A DNA stretch of 64,000 nt, taken from contig OZ020304.1 of the NCBI GenBank assembly GCA_963971305.1, positions 17,962,103 to 18,026,102 on the forward strand, in the 5' to 3' direction. The notes beneath the pieces are model-generated. The model was given only the letters and a program-made list of their open reading frames with translations, was not told the DNA's origin and did no database searches. Within the stretch, counting starts at the first letter, position 1. The number at the start of each line of letters is the position of its first letter. A program made the translations under genes and the position numbers. Positions 47,330 through 64,000 of the stretch are shown here, piece by piece. Source of the DNA: Arcuatula senhousia (lineage: Eukaryota > Mollusca > Bivalvia > Mytilida > Mytilidae).

Positions 47330-49560
47330 ATATGGAGACCCTATTGTTTTCACTTGTCTGTCTGTCTATCTATCCGTCCGTCACACATTTTATGAACACT
47401 AAAACGACAGGTCTGAAATTCTGTGCAGTTCAGTGCTATGCAGCATGTCATAATGTGCATATCAACTTCCGTTAGCTTTCGTGCAAATTGATAAAAAATG
47501 AATTATAAAAAAAATGGAAATAAATCTTTTTTGAGAATTGAACTTTGTGAACACTAAAATAAATTTAAAAAAAAACTATTGACTGGAATTTTGTTCAATT
47601 GCTATGCAGCATGTCCTACTGTGCATATTAATATTTTGCAGAGCTTTGTAAAATACTTTAAAAATTCTATACTAAAACTCAATAGTGCTAATAAATCTGT
47701 TCTGAAATTTTTTACAAGTTGCTGTGGAGCGAATCACAAATTGTAGAAACAATACCAAAACAGTATTAAAACGGTAAATTTGGCTATGCTGTATATCGAT
47801 ATTTCAAGGACTACCCTCTCATCAGCAGCATTTGACGCAAAACAATGGAAGGTCCAAAACCAAAAGTATTGAATGAAAAGTACTCGAAGCCAAAAGGTTT
47901 CAACAGAGAATCAAGTAAGCCAAACCCTGTAGCGAGGAAATCGACTATGTGCAGCACAAGGAAAGAAACCGGGTGTTTTAAACAATTAAGAATTTAACAA
48001 TCGGGAATTTCAATAACAAAAAATATTATAAACTGAGTAGTAAACTTTCATGTAAATTAGGAAAAATACTTTGTAATTAAAAGAAAATTTCAGATTTTGG
48101 AAATTGGTCTTTGTGAACACGAGCATTAAAAACAAATGACATAATAGTTCTGAAATTTGTACAATTGTTATTCAGCATGTCTTGATGTGTATATCAATTT
48201 TTTAGCTCACCTGGACCGAAGGCCAAGGTGAGCTATTGCCATCACTTGGCGTCCGTCATGGTCGTCGTCGTCTGTGAACTTTTTCAAACTTCTTCTCCTC
48301 TGAAACTACTAAACAGATTCAAACCAAATTTGGTTTGGTGGTACTTTAGGGTATCCTGCAAAAAACTTGCGTGGGGATTTTTGATTCGTCGAAAAACATG
48401 GCCGCCGTTGCTAAAAATAGACCAGGGGGTCAGACTACTGTTTTTGGCTTATAAATCAAAAAGTATAAGAGATAGATGAAATCTGATGCCACCCTACTGC
48501 TTCAGCATCAAAAGCTCTACAAAAGTCTCCATTTGGTCCACGTTGTCAGATGACCCCTTATAGGGGTTACAGCCCCTTAAAGGTGAAAAATAGCGTTTTT
48601 TCATGATTTTGCCCTAAAGTATGAAAACTATTGCAGATAGAGAAAAGCTGTTGCTTGCTTAAATGTTCAGCTCATCTAGCTCTACAAAAGTCTCCATAGG
48701 GTTGAAGTTGTCAGATTACCCCTTATAGGGGTTACGGCCTCTGAAATAATGTTTTTTTTTCATGTTTTTGGCCTATGGAATGAAAACTATTGCAGATAGA
48801 GAAAAGCTGTTGCTTGCTTAAATGTTCAGTTCATTTAGCTCTGCAAAAGTCTCAATAGGATCGAAGTTGTCAGATGACCCTTAATAGGGGTTACGGCCCC
48901 TAAAATAAATAACCCTTTTCATGTTTTTGGCCTATAGAATGAAAACTATAGCAGATAGAGAAAAGCTGTTGCTTGCTTAAATGTTCAGTTTATTTAGCTC
49001 TACAGAAGTCTCAATAGGATCGAAGTTGTCAGATGACCCTTAATAAGGGTTACAGCCCCTAAAATAACCTTTTTCATGTTTTTGGCCTTTAGAATGAAAA
49101 CTATAGCAGATAGAGAAAAGCTGTTGCTTGCTTAAATGTTCAGCACAGAAAGCTCTACAAAAGTCTCCATAGGGTCGAAGTTGTTAGAAAATCCCTTATA
49201 GGGGTTACGGCCCCTAAAATAACGGTTTTTCGTGTTTTTGGCCTATAGAATAAAAACTATAGTAGATAAAAAAAACTGTTGCTTGCTTAAATGTTCAGCT
49301 CATTTAACTACAAAATAGAGGGTTGACATCAAGACCAGGTGAGCGATTTAGGCTCCTGGGAGCCTCTTGTTTTTTTTAATTTTTGAAATATTTTTGGAAA
49401 AAACGTCAAGTTTTTTTTTTGTTAGTTTGTGAACGCTAAAACTCAGAAACTATTAACCCATTTCATAATTTTGAAAACACTTAGATTTTTTGCCAACGGT
49501 TTCAGTATTCTAGTTTACAACCATTTTCAAAAAATGTAGTTAATATAATTACAATATAAA
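47330..49560 (+). repeat. degenerate tandem-repeat element, split by a younger insertion
   Basis: Diverged ~165-bp units recognisable by 'tttgtgaacactaaaa', 'tctgaaatt.tgt.ca', 'tatgcagcatgtc' and 'tgtgcatat' occur near 47393, 47544, 47700 and 48110. The series resumes at about 49415 ('gtttgtgaacgctaaaactc') after the Helitron-like insertion at 48204-49369. Non-coding. Confidence 0.6.
48204..49369 (+). mobile_element. full-length Helitron-like non-autonomous element with ~165-bp tandem core
   Basis: Starts AGCTCACCTGGACCGAAGGC, which folds with the following CCAAGGTGAGCT. It ends CCAGGTGAGCG, then a 7-bp hairpin AGGCTCC-TG-GGAGCCT (49350-49365), then CTTG, inside T-runs on both sides. The core has about five ~165-bp units (cagatagagaaaagctgttg, cttgcttaaatgttcag, ctctacaaaagtctc, gaagttgtcagatgaccc, ggggttacggcccct). 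A 3' hairpin close to the end and insertion between Ts are features of Helitron/Helentron elements; assignment to them is inference. It has no helicase gene. Partial copies are at 57921-58195 (-) and 62802-63245 (+). Confidence 0.8.
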
Positions 49561-49665
49561 AAGTAATAAATAGAAATAAACATAAAAATTAAATACACGA
49601 CTTAATGCAACAACAAATACTGAACAATACAATACATGTCAAGGTATTACATTACAGTCAGTGTA

Positions 49666-49825
49666 CAGTGGAGGATTCAGAGGGGGGCAGAGAGGGCGGA
49701 CGCCCCCCTTTAATTGAGAAATATTATTTTTTCTGTATAAAATTGACCAAGCAACTTCAAATTTTCATCAAAATCTGACATTTTTAGCCCCCCCTTTTTC
49801 ATGGACTCCTGGATCCGCCCCTGGT
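49666..49825. mobile_element. GGATCC-ended short element, copy 3
   Basis: Left CAGTGGAGGATTCAGAGGGG and right CCTGGATCCGCCCCTGGTG are inverted, GC-rich inside (gcggacgccccccttt). Same family as 19355-19511 and 41956-42117. Confidence 0.7.
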
Positions 49826-50065
49826 GTATTCATCTCAATCAACGTTTAAATTCAACTAATAAACACAAAGGAAAATGAATAAAAAATATTCAGTTATCAA
49901 GAAAAAAATAGAAAATTATTCTTTTAAACCGCCTGTTGCATAATCAATCTTTGCAATCTTTATGCCACATTTAGTTATGATATTGTTTAATAAATCATTG
50001 TAATTCATGTGGAATAAACTGTTTTATGTTAATTTTTAAAGTATTCGGCTATTTTTGTGATAATC

Positions 50066-50073
50066 TATAAATA
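50066..50073 (+). promoter_or_regulatory. TATA box (TATAAATA) of the HHIPL gene
   Basis: TATAAATAG lies 158 bases upstream of the HHIPL start codon. Transcription would be expected to begin around 50095-50105. No upstream splice acceptor competes with this reading. Confidence 0.5.
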
Positions 50074-50230
50074 GACAGAAGTATTGACTGTGACGGGTAA
50101 AATCCCGATGAGTTGCAAATATATCAACTCGTTATACAACCTGTGATTTATGCGGTATTCCCTTCTTCCCTTCTTTGTCAGTTTGGAAAGGTGTAGGACA
50201 ACTTACATATACGTCTTTGTTTAAATAAAA

Positions 50231-58885
<8,655 letters not shown>

Positions 58886-58909
58886 AATGGTAAGGATCAT
58901 ACTGACTGA

Positions 58910-59158
58910 ATGCTTATTAACTTATCCTGGGATTGGGTTAATAATCTTAAAGAATATATTCATGATAAATCAGTTGGGAAATTTAGTTCTTTGAAGAAGG
59001 TGTTTCCATTTTCATTTATGTCGGACAGTCGTGACAGTGCAGCAAATGTGATGCGCAAAATGAAGGAATTCAATGTAATGTCATTAATGTTTAATGACCT
59101 CGTTTTGAAACTGATACATAAATTGTCCAAAAAGTCAAAGGACGATACAAAAGAATGA
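58910..59158 (+). other. 82-codon open frame just after the HHIPL stop, same frame
   Basis: Reads MLINLSWDWVNNLKEYIHDK, then an alpha-helical, Lys-rich sequence ending SKKSKDDTKE. It lies in the 3' UTR of the hydrophobic-tail isoform, in frame with the HHIPL coding sequence but separated by TAG (58883-58885) and TGA (58907-58909). It looks more protein-like than the surrounding frames, but no family is recognised and no splice site was found that would join it cleanly. Possibly a former coding extension or chance. Confidence 0.3.
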
Positions 59159-59894
59159 TACATCTAGAATATGCTTACTGCCTGTATGATACCTAAGTCT
59201 TATGAAATATTTGTGTAGTGTTTAATTCCCAATTATTAAATGTGGTGAAAGATCATAAAAGTATGTGCATAGATAATACTAACACGTGAATGCATAGTGG
59301 AGAACCTTATTTTAACTCTTTTTTCATTTAAGTGGTATATCTATATAGATTATCCTGTCTGTACATATGCTTACATATTGCTCAAGAGCAACCTCCTTAA
59401 ACCACTGGATTTATGTCAATAACACTTAAGGGAAATTTGCATGGAGGAATTTCATAGCCCTCAGATTCTTTTTTTTCCAGAAAAGATAATGTGACTATGT
59501 CCAATATCTATAGTATTTTCGAAATATACAGTAAAAAACAAAAGGGGTGTCATCGGTGAGTTTGCTTGCAGTTTTAGTTTTTAATCCATCCATTATTATT
59601 GAAATCCATTCTAATAAAGTGCCATAGCTTATTTCAATGTTTTTAATATGATCCAGCTTTTTATGTGTTTAAATTTTTATATGTATATTGTAGCAAACAG
59701 CTATTTTGATGTTCATTTATTTATTTACTAGTAATATTTACTAAGACATTTCAGGTTTCTTTTATGATAAAAATGACTTTCATTATTTGTTGTGAACTGA
59801 TACTCATGTTAAAGGAAATTTAACCAAATTTAATATTATCATTGTCAACTTCTCATTTGTACTTTTTGTAGATGTATACGTGTATTTTAAAGAA

Positions 59895-59900
59895 AATAAA
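59895..59900 (+). promoter_or_regulatory. poly(A) signal AATAAA for the proximal HHIPL end
   Basis: AATAAA about 1 kb after the stop at 58885; it would end the isoform with the hydrophobic tail. A weaker candidate is at about 59620 (taataaag). Confidence 0.5.
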
Positions 59901-60680
59901 AGTTTTACGAAAACACCATGTTAATATATAATATTGTACTTCCATCTTTCATCTTTAAACAATTGGAATTTCGTTTTTTAAACAGTATATTTCCACATAA
60001 TGTATGCTAGATAACAAAGTGTAAATTGGATTACTTATATCAAAGGAAGTCTTTTCCACAAGTTTTAATAAGCCCGGTGGTAGTTGGCAAATGTAACGAA
60101 ATCACGAGGACTCGAAATGGACTGTTAATTAAATTACACATCTTATATTTTTGCAATGTATTCCCTATTGATATAAACAGCTTCTGTGAGTTAAAAATTC
60201 CCTGGAATTTGGTGAGCTTATTTTTATTTAAAAAGAAGTAAAACTGAAAAAACAGACAGGTAAGTTGCATAATGTCTATCTTTTGGAAAATGGTTTAACA
60301 AAGCATGCGGTAATAGTTTTAGCAATTATATTTGATTTTTAGCATCTTTCTCACCTTTGAACCACAATGTTATCTGAAAAAAAATTATGGATTGAAAATT
60401 TAGCTTTGCATAATTAAATACTATTATCTATCTAAATTCATAAATATGTTCATATTTAAAAAGAGGGCAAAAATAAGAATCTTCAGTGAAAAAATACTTT
60501 TATAAAATAAAAAAAGATGTACTCTTATTAATTTTACATAATTTAAGAAACGTTAAGCTGAAAGTTTCGTAACTTCAATATACGTCATAAGAATGTAGCA
60601 TCACCAAGCCTGAAGAACTCGGAAGAAAACCTTACATGTACTTTAAAGTTTGTATTTGTAACCGCTGCACATATTGGACT
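59901..60680. other. intron or intergenic sequence, no gene seen
   Basis: AT-rich. A 71-codon plus frame near 60026 and a minus frame over the same region have no motif. If the alternative HHIPL exon is real, this is intron. Confidence 0.35.
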
Positions 60681-60687
60681 ATTTTAG

Positions 60688-60875
60688 GTAATCGAAAGAG
60701 GGCAAGAAATTGGAAAAAGAAGACGAACAAGAAAAGACCAAAAAACAAACGAAAGAAACAACAGAGGCGTCAAGGAAAGCTAGGCATTTTAGGTATTAAA
60801 ACCAAAATTTGTCAACGCAGAATGAGGGCACGAAGCAGTTGGTTTTGTGTTAAAGCGTTCCATGATTCATTTTGA
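60688..60875 (+). CDS. HHIPL: alternative last exon of HHIPL encoding a Lys/Arg-rich tail
   Basis: A good acceptor (ctattttag) precedes GT AAT CGA AAG..., open to TGA 60873-60875, then AATAAA at 60903-60908. Exon 8 contains an internal donor, TCAG|GTAGAT (58694/58695), in the phase needed: G + GT = Gly. This joins ...NTLTSG to NRKRARNWKKKTNKKRPKNK, then more basic sequence ending RARSSWFCVKAFHDSF. With exon 8 shortened to 58630-58694, the total is 2004 nt (667 aa plus stop). The product would lose the hydrophobic tail and gain about 61 residues rich in Lys and Arg. That suggests a secreted, polyanion (heparan sulphate)-binding form. Phase, acceptor and poly(A) support it; no transcript evidence is available. 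Confidence 0.6.
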
Positions 60876-61317
60876 TTATAATACATTTTGCATTTAAACC
60901 CCAATAAAACATTTAAAATCATACATTGTTGATTTGGAATGCCAACACAGACACGACAAGGTCGCCCCAAATCGTCTTTGAAAGAACAATGACAATAAAT
61001 GCGCGTTGAAAGCTTAAAATGTGATTTTTATAATTTCTAAATGGCTGACATTTTTGATATTTTAAAGAAAGTCCTGCAAAACTTTATTTCGGACAGATCA
61101 TAAAAGGAAGCTTATGGAGTTTAGGCATCACAATTGAATCGTGATCCCAGAGCTTGCAAGACTGACATATCGATTTCCTTGGCAAAGCTTCACGTCTGAC
61201 ACAAAAATTGCTTGCACAGGGTTATGTTGCTCCTCGGTTGCTGTCTTCATTCAATAAATTTTACGTACGAAAGACATCAAGCGCTCATAGACAATATTGG
61301 ATTCAATATCTCGGATG

Positions 61318-62030
61318 AATGCAGATATTGGTTTGTCATACATTTTTTTGTCTTCCTTTATCGGATTTGACCCACCGAGTCGACGGTTGGCAGTGCACGT
61401 GTTTGCTATAGCAAGCAGGAGCTGCTTACTCTTCCGCAGCACCCGAGTTCATTCTCGTTACGACTTTCGTTCGCGTCGTTGATTGCTATTTCAGTTGTTT
61501 TTGTATTTCTGTGTTTTCTGTGTTTTATTTTGTTTCGTCCTGTATTGTTGGTGCTTACTAGTTTTGTCTTTTCCCTTTTGGACTTTCGGCATTCGGATGT
61601 CCCATGGGTTCTTTGCTTCTTTCACGAGCTTCTTTCACGAGTGGAAAAATGAAGAAAATGGGAATAACAGTAAAATTTCGTCTTGGGAGACTTAATCTTC
61701 AGGAAGAATTTTCAGATCTTTCCCTTTCAGAGGAGTGCAGCTGTTGGTTTGTCATGTTTTTTGTCTTCCTTTATCGGATTTGACACATTGAATTGACGGT
61801 TTGCAGTGCACATGTCTGCTATAGTAAGCAGGAACTGCTTACTCTTCCGTATCACCTGAGTTTACTCTCGTTACAACTTTAGTTCGCATCGTTGATTTCT
61901 GTTCGGTTGATTTTGTGTTTTAATGTTTTGTGTTTCTTCATGCTGTTCTCGTTCGTGTTTACTGGTTTTGTCGTTGCCCTTTCGGACTTTTGACACTCGA
62001 ATGCCCCATTGTTGCGTCTTTTATTTTTAA
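61318..62030 (+). repeat. two copies of a dispersed ~290-bp repeat
   Basis: Copy 1 (about 61318-61610) and copy 2 (about 61735-62030) share 'ggtttgtcat', 'tttgtcttcctttatcggat', 'gacggttggcagtgcac', 'gcaagcaggagctgcttact', 'cttccg', 'tctcgttac' and 'cactcgaatgcccca'. They look like a retrotransposon untranslated region rather than genes. Direct orientation, about 417 bp apart. Confidence 0.75.
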
Positions 62031-62039
62031 CAGACATAT

Positions 62040-62800
62040 AAAGAATATGTTTAGTAAAGGGCATATGTATATTGTATCAGCCGAAATTGAATTTACAATG
62101 GTAACAAAATTTTGACAATTCATTGAAATGAAATATTTAGACATGAATCGTGTATAGAAAGTATTAAGCAATGGAATCATCCGGTACTTCTTTCAGTCGG
62201 AAAGAATAAGCCTATTGCGAAGGAGTTTCGGCGTCTATTTTTGTTATGGTCTTTTTATAACTTAGAAGGAAACAATTGGTGGATTGATTCTGAAAGCAAG
62301 AAAGAAAAACATATAATTTTATTGTGTTAAAATAGCCCATTTTCCTTTTCGAAATCCATCTTTCTTTACGAATTTTAATATGAAAATGACAAATTCCACT
62401 TTGGTACCCGATATTTGAAATCCCTGGGTCGATTACCGTTCCAGATGGACCATAGGTTTCCGAAGGTAATCACAAGCCTGGCAGTCAAACTTATCTGACA
62501 CAAACTTAACAATGTAGATTTTTTTTAAAATAAAAATTGATATTTCCGTTTAATCAAATTCAAAGTTGTTAAAAATACCAGGTTTTTAGTTTTTGTACTG
62601 CACATGGTAGATATCTTCGGCGCTTGATTTTGCTTCCCTGATAGAACGTTTTGGGTTAAAATACTTTTTTCCATACTTTTGGTTTTCGATCTTATGCCGC
62701 TGATTGAAGGGTGCATATTCAGCATAATCAAATAAATCGTTTTTGTATACCACTTTGGTATTTTATATTTTGTTTCATTTTTTTTTCGTTTTTGTATTTC
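62040..62800. other. intergenic, no gene seen
   Basis: AT-rich sequence without recognisable features. Confidence 0.35.
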
Positions 62801-62801
62801 T

Positions 62802-63245
62802 AGCTAACCTGGACCGAAGGTTCGTGTGAGCTATTGCCATCACTTGCGTCCGTCGTCGTCTTCTGTCGTTCGTCGTTTGTCGTCTGTCAATATTTTAAAA
62901 AAAATCTTACCTGAAAATGCTTAACAGAATTTAATTGAATTTGGTATGATGGATCCTTAGGGTATTCTGCACAAAAGTTGTGTTTCAATTTTTGATCTGG
63001 TAAAAACATGGCCACTGATACCAAGGTATATAACAATTTTATTAAAATCACTTGAATTGACTAATAACTCAGAAACTATATCAGATATAGAAATATTTTA
63101 AAAGTCCTTATTAAGTCAAAGTTGTCAGATGACCATTGAAATTTAAAAAAAATCGGCTTTACATGTTTTTGCCCTATGGAACGGAATAAAAACTACAGAT
63201 GAAGAAAAACTGTTGCTTACTTGAACTCTTTGTGCTTTACAAAAT
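62802..63245 (+). mobile_element. Helitron-like element, 5' part
   Basis: Starts AGCTAACCTGGACCGAAGGT, with partner GTGTGAGCT, after a T-rich run. It continues 'attgccatcacttgcgtccg' like 48204-48260 and shares 'tagggtattctgcacaaaa', 'gtcagatgacc' and 'ctgttgcttacttgaa' with its core. No 3' hairpin is present, so it is truncated. Confidence 0.75.
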
Positions 63246-63584
63246 AAAGGTAATAACAAAACTACTCATAGACCAGAGAAAATGACAAAAACAAATAAGT
63301 CATACCGGAGAATTGGTGGATCGCAATGGTCCTAACTTGGTACAGGCATTTGAAACGAAATGGTGGGTTAAACCAGGTTTTATGGCGCCAAACCTCCCTC
63401 TTCCATTGCAATCTTAGGATCCGGTAATGACCATAGAATACAACATAGTTGTGAGACACAATAGGGATATTAAGGTGATCATCTCAGTACAGCAGACCAG
63501 TCAAACACTAATTAAAACAATTAACCACCATATCTTTTAACTCAATTTTGAATTTTTCTACTAGACTAGTGGCTGATAACGAAG

Positions 63585-64000
63585 AAAGAATTTTTTTAGG
63601 GATCGTATTAGACGTATTTTCTTATAGCCCTGCTCCAAAAGTCGGTCACGAAGAAATCGGTGTCTTATCAAAAAAAATCTGTGAAATGTGTACAAGCTCT
63701 GGTATATCGAATAAGTTGTGAAATATAAACACCGTATGCAGGGGAAGTAGGTATATTGCTCTGTAGATTAGGAAAATTGATAATAATTTGAAAATTAAAT
63801 TCGTCTTTTTTATCGTAAATTTTTGTACTGAGATGACCACCTGGGTCAAATTCGAGGTGCAAATCCAAGAAAGACGTGAATCAATTTGATTCGGTGGTCT
63901 CTTAATCTTCAATTCTGGAGGATGTATTGAAGGAATCCATCTACCAAATGAAGTGTTATTGACAGAAAGGACATCATCAATATATCTGAATAATAGATTA
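63585..64000 (-). pseudogene. reverse transcriptase fragment with YIDD motif, runs off the window
   Basis: Read on the minus strand from the window edge: LFRYIDDVLSVNN (catalytic YIDD, palm domain), IHPPELKIK, then a frameshift near 63890 into DLHLEFDPGGHLSTKIYDKK and SNIPTSPAYGVYISQLIRYT, with ARACTHFTDFF-type sequence at about 63680 and further stops beyond. This C-terminal RT segment is common in mollusc and cnidarian retroelements. I cannot assign the order firmly (DIRS-like or Penelope-like are possible). The 5' part lies outside the window. Broken by at least one frameshift and a stop. Confidence 0.82.

Noticed and set aside
48228..48479. 83-codon frame inside the Helitron-like element
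   Set aside because: Spans the terminal hairpin and a (gtc)n-rich segment shared by other non-coding copies; not a transposase.

Overview
The window is animal nuclear DNA: AT-rich, with spliced genes (GT-AG introns), poly(A) signals, and a heavy load of short inverted-repeat transposons, tandem-repeat elements and broken retrotransposons. The repeat types (elements ending in gtctcgcctg/caggcgagac, Helitron-like elements starting AGCTCACC with internal ~160 bp repeats, GGATCC-ended short elements) are what I associate with bivalve molluscs, most likely a mussel (Mytilidae). The species call is inference. No tRNA, rRNA or CRISPR array was found.

Layout. 1-7.3 kb is a transposon graveyard: a broken transposase gene combining a PHD finger, an OTU-like domain and a MULE-type catalytic domain (563-2943), a MITE, a dead LINE (4872-5935) and fold-back elements. 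7.9-13.9 kb is a complete ribosomal protein L8 gene (+): a probable non-coding TOP exon, six coding exons, and a box C/D snoRNA in its third coding intron. 14.4-22.7 kb is repeats only, including two elements ending in TTAA and one with a clean 7 bp target duplication. 24.5-39 kb is a CAPN5-type calpain gene (+): eleven clear exons (26128-38777) plus a candidate first coding exon at 24520 that ends in an in-frame stop. A small unrecognised gene lies antisense in one calpain intron (33894-34301, -). 39-50 kb is non-genic: MITEs, a third long TTAA-ended element, a ~2 kb 20-bp satellite interrupted by a 127 bp palindrome, and nested Helitron-like elements. 50.2-60.9 kb is a hedgehog-interacting-protein-like (HHIPL) gene (+), with a frizzled/folate-receptor-like cysteine-rich domain and a glucose/sorbosone-dehydrogenase-type propeller. 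Phase-compatible splice sites suggest two alternative C-termini: a hydrophobic, probably GPI-anchored tail (to 58885) or a Lys/Arg-rich tail (exon 60688-60875). 61-64 kb is repeats plus a frameshifted reverse transcriptase fragment with a YIDD motif (-).

The most unusual pattern is local tandem duplication of exon-intron junctions. At four junctions of the calpain gene (exons 5, 7, 8, 11) and one of the HHIPL gene (exon 2), the exon edge together with its splice site is repeated 2 to about 14 times in the adjoining intron, with unit lengths from 40 to 145 bp. Other observations of note are the snoRNA, the predicted alternative HHIPL tails, the PHD-OTU-MULE protein with its 19-bp upstream repeats, and four TTAA-terminated short elements. 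All coordinates were read by eye; exon phases were checked arithmetically.
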